A stretch of 64,000 bases of DNA from positions 930,001 to 994,000 of the forward strand of contig NC_052020.1 of assembly GCF_015832195.1 (NCBI RefSeq). Direction: 5' to 3'. This document shows positions 14,101 through 26,000 of this stretch, one piece after another (the first letter of the stretch is position 1; every line of letters starts with the position of its first letter). Both the position numbers and the translations under genes were made by a program. The notes beneath the pieces are model-generated. The model made no database searches. It was not told the DNA's origin and saw only the letters and a list, made by a program, of their open reading frames with translations. This DNA is from Motacilla alba alba. Its lineage: Eukaryota; Chordata; Aves; Passeriformes; Motacillidae.

Positions 14101-17100
14101 CTTGCTGAGTGAGGCTTCCCATTACCGTCTGTGGCTGACAAGAAGCAGAGCCAGAGTTTCTGTTCCTTGCAGGCAAGGAATCTGATTGAGGTTATTCTTC
14201 AGTGTGTAAAATCAAAATAACTGTAAAATTTATAACCTCCTCTACCCACAGCCCGCTTTCCATTTTGTAAACTCTCTGCAATGATGGTAATCTTTCTTGA
14301 GGGTTTTTTATTATTATTATTCCATTTGATCTTCTGAAAACTACAGCTGGCAACGTTTAAACAAATCCAGCATTTACAAAATATGTATGAATACACATTG
14401 TGTCAACTAAAAAACTGATTATCAAGTATGGTGGGTGCTCCTGGATTTTTCTTTAAGGTGTTAAATTTTGCTTTGACAGCCTTGCCGAGTCCGCAGGTGA
14501 GAAGAGAGCTTTTGGCTAGGTACTGCTGCATTATGCTTGAGGCTCTTTCATTTCAGTTGCTGTATCTCATTTACTCTTTCAGCATTTTTTCTCTATTTTG
14601 GGTCCCAGGCTAGTGTTTCATCATAAATAATAGGAACAAGGAAAAAAACAATTCAAAAAATCCCTCTTCTAGACCATAGTAAAGGTGTTATTTATTCAAA
14701 GGATTTAAATTTATTGCCTTAATGCCAATGCCTCGTGCTAATTATGAGCCAGTTCAGCAGCAACTGCAGACTTCATTTATTGGAAGACTTTTTCTACTGC
14801 TTGAGGCTGATGACACTTCTGTGTTTTGATCACTTAGAGTGTGGGACTCACATGCCAAACGTACCTGTAGTTTTAAACAATAAATCTTGAAAAGAATAAA
14901 GAGCTCTTTTTCTTTATCCGAGTGCCTGATAAATGATGCTTTAACCACTAAAGAGCCATAAGCAAAATATTACAGACATAGAGAGCTTTCTATTACAAAT
15001 GAAAAGTAAAGTGGCATTTTATACCATGGAGTGATGAGGTTAATAACTGTAAAGATGCAAATGTCTTTCTGAAGATGAAACTGGGCAAGAAGCTGAGGCA
15101 ACCTGCTGCTATTGCCTGAACTGGAAAATCAATGTCTTTGTTTTGCTGTAGGGAATACTGGCTGAGGCTGTGCATTCTCAGCTCCCAGTGGGTGTCATTA
15201 GGAGCACAAGTACAGCTCAGCTGTACAGAGGTAGCAGGTGTGTACATCTGATGGAGAGAAAGTGAGAACATCTGTCCTGATGCTTGAAACCAGGAGAGAG
15301 CATTGGAATCTGTTGCTCCTTAGAGCACTTGCCAAAATGCATTCCTGACAAGTCACTGAACAGTGAGGATTTAATAATGCTACAGCTAATGAGTGATTTC
15401 AGCTTTGTGTGTGAAAGTGGAAACATTTTGGTAAAGCACTAAACTTGCATTATTATTATGGATGGGTTATGTTTGAAAGGATTACAAACTGAACGCAACC
15501 CAGCAAATCTGACTTACACAGGGCGCACTTGTGTCAATTAATGATCTCCTCTGAAAACAAGGCTGCTTGTTAAATGCCTGTGCCAGGACCTCCTGCTGCT
15601 GTGCTCACTGCTGTTGCTCCCTGTAGGAGGATTACCCAGCTATCACAACACCTCAAAATCACTGTGGGTATTTGGTTGACCTTCAAGATTCTTTGGAAGA
15701 GGTAATAGGTTATCTGTCTGCGTTGGCTGCTTCTTCCACCCATCTGCCAAATTGATGTGATCAGCTTCACGAGCCAGGTGTATCTCATGGAAAACAACTT
15801 CATCCTGCTGTCACTTTTTCTCAGCTTTTCTCGGTCTTTTTTTAGTTGGACAGTACATTCTTGAAAGCTTTTGTTTGCTAGCCAGAGTGATGGCTATGCA
15901 AAAATGTAAGCAGATAATAAAATATGGATCATTTCCCATCTTCTGAATCAGTAAAAGTAGTAAATTTTAAAACTTTTTGCAAGTAAGCACAATTGATAGC
16001 TGATCTCATAAAATGCAACCAACTGCTCTTAACACTGCATTTTATTCAATACTGGGCCCTGTTTGGCATGTCCTGTGGAATTTGGCAGAGAATTTTAACA
16101 AGCTGCACTGTTTTCAGAGTGGTACCCTGAGACCTCTGTCCATGTGTGAAAACAAAATGTTCTGGTAAGCTGGGCAGAACTGGGACCCTGGCATCACATT
16201 GGCACTCCTGTCCTTGTCCTCATGGTGCAGTGGAAGTTACGGCACTCCATTCCTGGAAGGAGGAGCTGGAGATGGGATGAATATGCAAGAGAACTGAACC
16301 CCCCCCACCCCCCACCAGAGCTGTTTTCTCTGGGGGTTCCTTTGGGGGATACAGTGCTCACAGGAGACAGAGCCTGAAGGGAAAGAGAAGCCAATGTGTC
16401 TCTCTGCCTTAATTTACACGCTGAGTCTTGGCTTCTCTTTGACCTAAAATGATCTCTAAGCTGGATTAGTCTGAGAGTCCCTTTGTCCTGGGAACAAAGG
16501 ATTTATCATCTTCCTGTATTGTTTTAGTGAAATCTCCCCTGACTCTTTCCAGATAAATTACATCCGCAATGTTTCTGGGCGACGTACAAAGCAAGTAGAG
16601 GTACCAAAATGAGATCCTGATCTCCTCAGGGCAGAACAGGCATCATTCCAAAGGAGACTGGAAACCTGACAGGGGAATCAAGGAAAAGAACCGTGAGAAA
16701 GCCAGTCTAAATAGTGATATGTGCCCCAGAGAGGACTGTTGGCAGAACAGTGTTTGTAAAGAGATGAGCTTCAGGTGGAGGACAGAAGTTCAGATGGGAG
16801 GAGAAGGAAGTTTAAAAGCAAATACTGTGACTGTAAAGCATATCTGCAAACTGAAGAGTAGCTGGGGGATCAGTGGGATGAGTCTTCTGTAGGACATGTG
16901 GGAGAATAGGCTTCTTACTAACATATTCAGAGCTGGGGAGAAAATGGGGGAACTTTTCACTGAAATGTCACGACAACAAAAGCAGCTTTTCTGCTTTTGG
17001 AAAGGAAACTTATTTGTTTGAAACTCCAGGAAAGTAACAACATACCTTGTGTAGTGGAGCTTTGCTTACTAATTACCATGTCAAAGCTTTAAAACAGTAT

Positions 17101-18597
17101 GAAACTTATTTTTCATATCCATCAAGTAAAATTTCTAGTCAGAGTTGGGCTTGATCAGTATCAATTAACATTAATACTCCTTGGAAAGCCTGTTGTCATT
17201 AATTGCCTTCAGGATAGGTAATAAATATGGTAAAGGTTTTAACTGCACATCAAGAACATCACAGAGCTATAGAAAGATTTCTATTGGCAAAGACTTTTAA
17301 AAAGAAGCAAAGCATAGCTGCAGTTGGAGAGTATGTGCTAATTAGTAAGCTGATGTGTCAGCACCATCACCAAGTTGCTCAGTATGGGGGACCATAGTTT
17401 CACAAGTTGCTTTATGGGGTCTTAAAAAGAAGCCTAAATAGAATAGTCAAACCCATGGAAAAATGCTTTAAAAACTTTTCTTCTATAGATCACTTTAATT
17501 TTCATAAGGTAGAGGATAGATAATTGCGCTCAGTGACTACTAAAATCAAGTAATGTTTCCCTGTGTATTCTGGGGAGTGCGTGCACATCTGATAGTCCAA
17601 CCTTGCAGATAAAATCTCTGGCGTTTGCGTGTTTTGCATCTCTCCTAGCCATTGACATAAAAGCCATTATCAGTAGTGTGTCACCAGAGAGCATTCTTGA
17701 CTGAAAAGCTGCTTCTTCTGAGTTACCAGTTGGTTTTCCAAGCTGGATTGCCCTGAGCTTGATAGTGCTGGTGGCCATTAGGAATGCAAACGGCTTCCCT
17801 GACTTGAAGACAGAATTCTCAAGGCTAATCTAAATTCTCATTCAATAGTTTCTCGTTGGCTTTTCGTGAAGACTTCCATTTATTAAGAGAGCAGTTTGGT
17901 ATTTAATTTCACAGAAAGAGTAATGATCTTTCTAAAAGTTTTTGAATTTTCATCCAAGTAATTAATCTCATCTACGCATAAGCTAAAAGCTTGCATGAAT
18001 ATATTTACTTCAATGAAATTTAACTGATTAGAGAAATGTTTTCATTGTAGAAATTGTGGGAATGCTGCGCTGTATTTACTCTTTACTATTCCAAAAAACA
18101 TTTTTTAAATGTAGGTAGCAAAATTTTCTGAAGTATTAAAATACCATGATAGATTATGATATACCTAAACAGTAAGGCATAAATTAATATGTGTTTAAAT
18201 TGCTATATAATAGACCTCCAATACATGTGCCCTTAAAAATTGAGATTTTTTTTTTTTTTCCTTCTGTAATAAGCCCCAATATTTCTTGTGGCTCTTATCC
18301 ATATCTTTTTTCTTCAGTGTCTTGGTTACAATAGTTTCTTTGCTCAGAACGAGCTCCCTGATACCTTCCTACTGGATGTTCCTTTTTTTTACACATTGAG
18401 AGCCAGCTGATGCTCACTGTTGATGGAAACATGAGAGACCCAGAAGCTGACATTCAGTAGGCCATGGCAGCCTGTGGGATGTAGGAAAGGCAGCCTGGTA
18501 GCCACATTTCTCTGCATGTCACAGACTCGCACGTGTGTAGAATCGCAAGCTGCACGTTTGCAGTGTCACTTTCTGTAAGCTCAGTACAGGTATGGCT
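11101..18597 (+). other. Upstream intron, second segment
   Basis: Intronic sequence with no gene or mobile element I can support. It holds a small GC-rich hairpin near 13723-13745, where AGCGCT occurs on each side of CGA. It also holds a C-rich run at 16301-16318 and a T14 run at 18246-18259. All reading frames are short and not protein-like. Confidence 0.65.
16301..16318 (+). repeat. C-rich run
   Basis: Two cytosine runs separated by single adenines (C8-A-C6-A). A short low-complexity tract with no further signal. Confidence 0.7.
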
Positions 18598-18785
18598 GGG
18601 CGCTGGGACAGGCTTCCCAGGGAAGAGGTCATGGCACCAAGCCTGCCACAGCTCGGGAAGCACCTGGACAACGCTCTCAGTCATGTTTAGTTTTAATAGT
18701 CCTGCCAGGAGCAGGGAGTTGGACTTCGTGGTGATCCTTATGGGTCTCTTCCAACGTGAGATGAAATGTTCTATGATTCTGAGAA
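18598..18785 (+). mobile_element. CR1 LINE 3' end, plus strand
   Basis: The sequence runs from 'CTGGGACAGGCTTCCCAGGG' through 'TTGGACTTCGTGGTGATCC' and 'GGGTCTCTTCCAACGTGAG' to a 'TTCTATGATTCTG' end, the standard order of the CR1 3' UTR. It is in the same orientation as the host gene. Diverged and 5' truncated; the start is approximate. The reading frames crossing it on both strands are not genes. Confidence 0.9.
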
Positions 18786-21700
18786 ACTGTTTTTAACCAA
18801 AAAACCCCAATATTCTCTGACTGCTATGGGAAAATGTATCTGAGTCAATTTTTCATTAAGCACTGAATAAAAAATAAGCTGTGAAAATTATAAGTTTGCA
18901 TATCAAAGACTGTTTAAATGGAAACTGGAGATTCACGTGGCCCTTGTGATTTTGTTTTTGTTGCTAAGATGAAGACTGAGGGTCAGGTTCTTCTTTGTGA
19001 AAACAGAGAAATTGCAGACATTTTAGGGAGATTTTTGTCAGCTACAGAGTAATTTGCTTTCTTGATCTGAGGGAATAAATTATCAGATATGACTTTGTGT
19101 AAATAGGCATTAATCTTAATAATATTGTACAGTGGCCTCCCTGACCTTGGAAAGAGTCCTGACTTTGCCTGGATTTATCATGGAGAATCAACAGCAACTA
19201 CAAGGAATTTGCAAATGTCCTTGTGGGCTCTTCAGTCCTCCAAAGCTAGTTTTTCACAGTCTTACAGGATAGATATTTAGCTTCTAACACTGATTTGTTT
19301 GGAAGCTACTCTGAGGAGGAAGAGGGGGAAAATGAGATGGAGGGGAGGCAGAAAATGCAGCTTGATTTCTTGGCTGAGGTATCCATATGTGTTTTCATGC
19401 TCAGTTAACTGTGCTTATACTCCTCACTCTAATGTAAATACTGGTTTTATCTAATACTTAGAATATGACCTGGGCAGCATCTGAGGTAAAAGAAATACTA
19501 ATGATTTTAGATGCACAGAGCTATTTCCCTTACAGGAGAAGACACTCTTTTAATATTTGAAAACATGAGAAGAAAAAAGCCCCAACAATTTAACCTGTAT
19601 GGTTGTTTTTAAATAATGCATATGGAAAGTATTACTAAAAGCTGCACAGAAACCTATTTATGTTGGTTGGAAACATCCTCCTGAAAATTTGGGGTGCTGC
19701 TTTTTACAGTGCAAGTCTTCTGCCCTGCTGTTTTAATTTTAATAACACTTACCCCCCCCCATATGCTGGAGGTGGTTCAGATAGAAGATGGGAAGAATAA
19801 GATCTTACCAAGTGGGTGCTAACAGATGCTGAAATATGATCATTACCAGCTGTTTGAGATTCAGTAGCTGTAATATGTTAATGAACTATTAAATTATGCA
19901 GATAGAAATCACTGAAAGAGGAATGACATCAAATGGAATTATGTGACAAATATGACAAAATCTCATTCCTCACTCTCCTGTTCTTTTTTAATGGGAAATA
20001 TTTAATTTAAAAATAGAATTCTGTGTTTATACATTGAAATTCTGTGAAGAAGCTTGCATAAATCCAAATGAATTAATTTTCTTTGTCAACTATGGCTGAA
20101 AGACAGATGATGATGTTAAAAGGTGGACCTTAGAAATCCAGTTAAGCATTGGCAAGACACGATCATCCATCAGCCAGTCACAAGTGAAACAAAGTTTTGG
20201 GTTATCCCTCCCTAGTTTGCAGTGCTGTTTTCTTCTGTCAGTATGTCTTGCTGCCTCTTGAAAAGATACAATTTTGTATGTCCTGTAGTTTGAATATATT
20301 TTATATAATGCTGTTCAATTAACTGATACTCGGGAAAGCATAACTCAGTTTCCTTAAATATTAAAACAACGTTGGAGTTACTGTTTCAATGTTCCTTTAT
20401 GTTTTATCTGCTCCATTAAGGAAGGCTTGCTTCAAAAGTGTGGTTTAGCAATCAGTATCTAAATTAAACATTAGCAAGGGCTGAGTTGGTCCCCAGCAGG
20501 AAGACCTGAGTAGCCACTGCAGAAAACACAAGAAGGAACAAAACTATGGTATGTAAAGTGTCCTTTTATTCCAAGAGAAAAGAGATTTACATTGACTTTT
20601 TTCCCTGCTGCATTATTTACTGCTTTCCACTCAGTAGCTCTGCATTGCTGGTCGGAGGGAATGTAATGAAAGTGCTTCCTCTTCTTGCTCTTCCCTGTCC
20701 TCTGTTTCTACTGTTACCTACAATGGCAAAAATATATTGTAAGAAAAATGTTAAGAGATATCCCAATACTCAGAGTTATGCTGAGATTAATGTTGATAAT
20801 TGGAAATAGAAGTTTTAAAGAAGTTTGAAAGTTTATAGAACATGGCTTTTTTTTAAGTGTTGGAAGCTGTGAGCATCAGCATGTGAGAGCTGCCAGAAGA
20901 AAATAAGAAACTCCTGTGAGTCTGTTGAATGTATTTAAATGAGGGTTTTTTTCCCCCCAAAACATGGAAAAGGGGGCTCTTTTTATGGGACAGGTTTTAG
21001 CTTTGGTCAAAAGTATGTCTTTGCTCTGGTTGCAACACTTGTTTGAGGTTGAAAAGCTGCACTTGTTCTTTACATCAGCAGTATTCCAAGTCAGGTTATG
21101 TCAGTGTTTCTCCTGTAGTAACATTAAGTTCTGGCTGGTGCTATGACCTTATAAGTAGCATCTCAATTAGATAAACCCTTGTACATTTACTAATTTAATT
21201 TTAAAAAAATAACGAGAAGAATTTAATGTGAATCTCTAAACCAGATTCCCAAAATACAATCTTAGAGAAAACAGTGTGAAAATTTGAAGACAGACATTTT
21301 CAGAGACTCTTGAAATAATGCTTTGGTGTTTTGTGGGCCAAGGATGTATCTTTTGACTCTGGAATATTCCTCTACATGTAGATGGAACATGTAAATTCCC
21401 ATGTAAAGTTTCTTTAATTATTCCAAACACTTAAATTTTACAAAAAAAAAAAAAAAAAGGTGATAAAATAAGTATATGTTTCTCCACTGTGCAAGTGTTA
21501 TGAGAATAAAATTTTAGTATCTTTTCAGGAACACTTCCGAGAAGTTTTGAATGCTCTAGCATCATAAGAATAAATCATAACACTTAGTAGCTGGTACTAT
21601 TTACTGTTTGGTCTCCCAGCTTTGGTAGAGTCACTTTCAGGGAACAGATTTGCAGATAGTTATTAGACCATGTTAACTGCACAGATGGTTTGCATTCCTC

Positions 21701-22359
21701 TGAGCAAGAAAAAACAAAAATAGGAATGGGAAAAGAGAGGGGTAAAGCAGGCTGTGTAATTAAGCAAAGAAGTGCATGTGTTGTTAGGGCTAAAAGATAC
21801 AGTTTAAAGGAGGAATTTTGCCTGAATAAAATTATTTGCATGCAGTATATTCTAACCTGCTGTATGATTAGGTCAGCTGGGAATGGAAATCCTCTTGGTA
21901 ACAACTGTTGTTCACAGAACCAAATTTTTACCAGGCTGTAAGACAACAAATATCTGGGTCCACGTGACTCTTTGCAGGGAAAATGGTGCGACTGAAATAT
22001 CTAATATTCCTCACAAGCCACGCTCTAAAGAGGTTGGAAAAAATCTAGTAAATCTCCTTACACACAAAACCAATCCTCTGATACTAGTTAAAGGAATGGA
22101 ATTATAACATAAACATCTGCTCCTTGTAATGCAGGGAGTGTTGGAGCCTGGTGGCTTGGAAACAGCCAAACCAGCATTGTCAGGATTAGCTCCTGTGGGA
22201 CAGCGAGCAATTGAACATTGGGGCTGCTGCAGCCTGTGTGCTGATGCAGAGGAATTTGTGAAAAGTGGCTGATCTTAACGTCTTTGCTAATGAGAAGAAA
22301 GAAGATTTTTATTGGTTTTGTAAGCATCTCAGTGATGGCTGGTGCTGAGCAGCTCTGAA
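18786..22359 (+). other. Upstream intron, third segment
   Basis: Intronic sequence with no supported gene. It includes a C9 run at 19752-19760 and an A17 run at 21442-21458. The A run might be a retroposon tail or simple slippage; no retroposon body is recognisable before it. Confidence 0.6.
21442..21458 (+). repeat. Poly-A run
   Basis: Seventeen consecutive adenines. No target duplication or retroposed body was recognised next to it. Confidence 0.8.
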
Positions 22360-22445
22360 GTGTAGCTTTGTTTTAATACTCCTGCAAGGCAGGGGATGTG
22401 TTGCTATTCCTGTTTTACAATGGCAAAATGAGATCCGTGGGGAAA
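22360..22445 (+). mobile_element. Possible MIR-like ancient SINE fragment
   Basis: The stretch with CTCCTGCAAGGCAGGGGATG, then CTATTCCTGTTTTACAATGG and CAAAATGAGA, follows the order of the MIR core and 3' half (ACCCTATGAGGTAGG ... CCCCATTTTACAGATG ... GAAACTGAG). The match is diverged and made by eye, so it is tentative. Confidence 0.35.
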
Positions 22446-22598
22446 ACGTTCTGGCTTTTCTGTGAGAGCTCAGCTGTGCAGAGATAATCAAGGAATTATT
22501 TTAGGAAGAAAACCAAATCCTCTTTTTTTCCTTTACCACTGTTGAAGGGTACCATGAGCAGCAAGAAGAGAAAAGTAGCCTAAGTGTTAGTCTAAGTT

Positions 22599-23018
22599 CC
22601 CAATTCAACCATCACCCTCTACGGGAGGCCAAAGGATGTGCTGCTGGCTGTGGACAGTTGGGCTTGTGAAGATTGTGTAAAATTAGGCTGGAGAGTATAC
22701 AGCAAAATACCAATGACAAATCTTCCACTGACTCTAGGTGATGCTGAGGACCTAAATGAGTGGAAATCTGATGTCTGTGGTTCCCCTGCTTGGAGTATTG
22801 GAGAACTGGAGAACCTGGTGGTAAATGAAGCCAAAAAAGTGGTGATGGAAGAACAGACACCCCTTGCTTCACAGCTTGCTAGGTCTTTGGCAGGAAAGTG
22901 CATTAACAAAGAAATGTTATCAATGCAAAGGTCTGAAGGGACAGAACCTTCTGTAAAAATATTTATTGGAGAAGATTTGGCTCAATTCTCTGATTCTGAT
23001 CAGCCCACTCTCGTGTAA
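22599..23018 (+). pseudogene. Unidentified protein-like ORF, possible retrocopy fragment
   Basis: From 22599 to a TAA at 23016-23018 one frame stays open for about 139 codons without a methionine at its start, following TAA codons at 22581 and 22593. The composition looks like a real protein: four Trp, several Cys near the start, an acidic middle, and helix-like segments such as WSIGELENLVVNEAKKVVME and TPLASQLARSLAGK. It ends in DSDQPTLV. I do not recognise the family. The helices could be amphipathic, as in A-kinase anchoring proteins, but that is a guess. Upstream lie a pyrimidine tract (22522-22542) and an acceptor-like TTGAAG, but the frame after it is closed by stops. A 5' truncated retrocopy, a terminal exon of an unannotated nested gene, or a chance frame are all possible. 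The minus strand is also open here for 86-96 codons, which weakens the case. Confidence 0.35.
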
Positions 23019-26000
23019 ATCATAACGGATGAGCAAGATCTCATCAGTGTTTCCTTGCATGTGTTTTTTAGACTCCTACATTGGCAGAGGGGCAGCTGCA
23101 GGGAGATGCTGATAACAGTCAGAAACACTGCTCTGCTGAACCTTTTAGCAGGCTGCTCTTCCCAAACTAGGATGGAGCCAAACTAGAGTAGGAGTTCCCT
23201 TGGTCGGTTCCTTTCAGGAGTGTTTCAATAAGCATTGGCAAATTTTTTGGCCCTGGGTAGCCCAGCCAAAACTTGCTGGGAGCATTAAGCTCTTAATAAG
23301 CAGATTATATGTTTTTCTGTTAAGTGAACTTAACATGCAAAAGCAGTTTGGGAGTTAAATCTCCAGCTCTTGTGCACCTGCTGACCTCTTTAACACAATG
23401 ACCATTGGCTAAACAGGGAAAGAGATTGCACAGGTGCATTTTAGTCAGGTGGACAGGGACGTAGAGGCATTACAAAATTCCAGCCAAATTGTGGCTCTGC
23501 TCACGGAAGAAGCTGTGCCTCCTCAGCAGGTTTACCAAATCCTCTTCATCAGGGACAGGAAATAACAATATTGGGGTTTGGGAAATTCCTTCTGGCTAAG
23601 GTTTGGAGTTGTTTGTTGGGACTAAGGCAATGAAGCTTAGTTCTGCTGCCAGAGAAATCCCCTCCTGCTTAATAATTTGCTTCAAATAATCTCATAATTA
23701 TTTCTTTTTATTGGATGAAAATATTCCATATTCCATTTTCCAGGTAAAACATTTAATTCTCTGACATTGCCTCAAGCTAGGATTTGTTTACAAAATTTCT
23801 GGAGCCTTTACTGCCATTACCTTTACTTGACTGCCAACTGTGTTTAAGTGTCAAAGTATTAAAGGGCAGCTTTTCTCCAGGAGCAAAGATTAATTGGAAA
23901 CAAACTGTTAAGAAACTTCATTTGCTGTTAGACAAAATTACTTGTGCTTTGAATATAGAAAATCACTGGTTTTATTGATGAACAGTTATTTCAAAGGAAC
24001 ATCAGCTTCTCCTTAGTCTTCTGTTCAGAGCTGGCTGCTTCTAGAACTTCTTCCTTCACTACTACTGTGCAGTTAATATCCCGACTCTTATGGTAAAATG
24101 ATTATTTAATTCTTTTCTATTTCAAATAGAGTTTGATTAGCCCATCCCACCCCAGTGACTGATCAGTAATTAATTCGCAAGCCCTGCTGATTTCAAACAC
24201 CTGCAGGGCAGGTGGAGCAAATGAAAAACCCACTACTCATTTTGGACATAACCTCAGGATTAATGAAATCTGGTATTGTGCTTAACAATTCCTAACAGCA
24301 CTATATAAATTCAAAATTTAATATCTCACTATTCTCAGCTGTTTTACCAGAATATATTCTTCTGGTATCTATCCTAAACAGTCTCTACTACAAGTAATGA
24401 TAAATAATAAAGTCCCTGATTGTCTAGTACTAAAGATATTCTACAAAACTGGTGAAATTCTGTTTTATTACACTTTTTTTAGGCATTTTGCTGATGTTTG
24501 CTAACACTCCTGGATAATTCTGTTTCAGTTTAGAGCAGCTAGGATTAGTAAGGGATTATGTATATATGAGCTATCTCCTAAGTGCTCTCCTCTATTTATT
24601 GCACATTAAATCTAACTGTGGTATCCTTCTGCAGCTTTTAAAAATAAAGGAACCTCTCCTCCTGTCCATTTAAATATAGCTTAGATGAGAATTTTACCTC
24701 TGGTAGAATATTTTAATGCTCTTCCAGATCTTTACCTGGCAGAAATCAGTAGGAGCTCCTTTGTTCCCACTCACTTGAGCAGCTTTGCTGTGGATGCCAC
24801 TGCAGCTGTACCTCTTACCCCTGCACACAGTGACTCAGGGGCAACTCATGAGATGTGCATGTTTCTGTAGGTGCTGTGCAAGAGGCAGAGTGCTCCTTTG
24901 ACCCGGACTAAATTGGGATGCTGTGCTGGTGAGGGCTGGAACCATTCTTAACAAGGACTCTTGATTGTTACCCTAGACAAAATGAACAAGTTGATTTTCT
25001 CTTCAGGATGCGTGATACACAGGGTTATTAAAAAAAATACAAGAAAATTCTTGCACAATTCCAAAAAGGTGCCAGTAAGGGATGGAGCTTTTTTCCCTCT
25101 CATCCTTTTTGCTTTGTGGGTTTACCAGAAGCTCATCATCAGGTCTGGGGTGAGGACAGGAAGAAGAAAGATGTGTCTGAATTTTACCAAAGTTATGTTG
25201 CAGGAGAGGTAATAAATTTAAAACCTTAGAAGATGTTTCTTTTTCTCTTCTTCTGTGTTGATTTAGCACATTTGCAAGAGGTTGATTTGTGAATCTCAGA
25301 CCCTTTCAATAATGCTTCTCACACTGAAGTCACAGAGATCTTCAGGGAAATCTGTAGTCTTTTGATGAGAAATTACTAACCAAATTGCCTATTGTATGTT
25401 GCAAAATAAATTACATTTTCCATTATTTTCATTTAATTTCCTATTTTGGCAGTAAGTCCAGTTTTTCTTGGCTTCCTCGTTTTCCCTCTTGCTTCTTATT
25501 TCTGTTTAAAACTGTATTTCTAGCTTTAAGTTTGTTTCATTCTCTAATCTAGCTGTATTTTGAGTTTGTGGTACTTTTTGTCTTGTTTTGTTGGGGTTTT
25601 CTTGTTTCTTTTTTCAAATTAAAATTCTGACTGGACTATAATGACTTAAAAAAAAATCAGACAAGAAAACCCAAAAAACCAAAACAGAAATAACCAGCCA
25701 GCTAGATGTTCCCATTCTTTACATCACTGAAGCAGAGGAACAATGCAATTGTTCTAATCTAATGCGATTTCAAAATTTTTTTAAGTTATTCTGCTTTTTA
25801 AATTTGCAAAGGAAATGCAGAATGCTGTAAGTTTGAAGCCATTTTTTTTCTGCCGTTCTTAAATTAAGACAATAGAGGAAAATTCTCAGGTAATAGATAT
25901 TTCTCCAAGTTCCTCATTGCCGGATAGAGAGTGAGCTGAGAATAATAGCAAACCAAAGTATTTGCTGGGTGCCATCTAGAAGTTTCTCTTTGCCTTCTTA

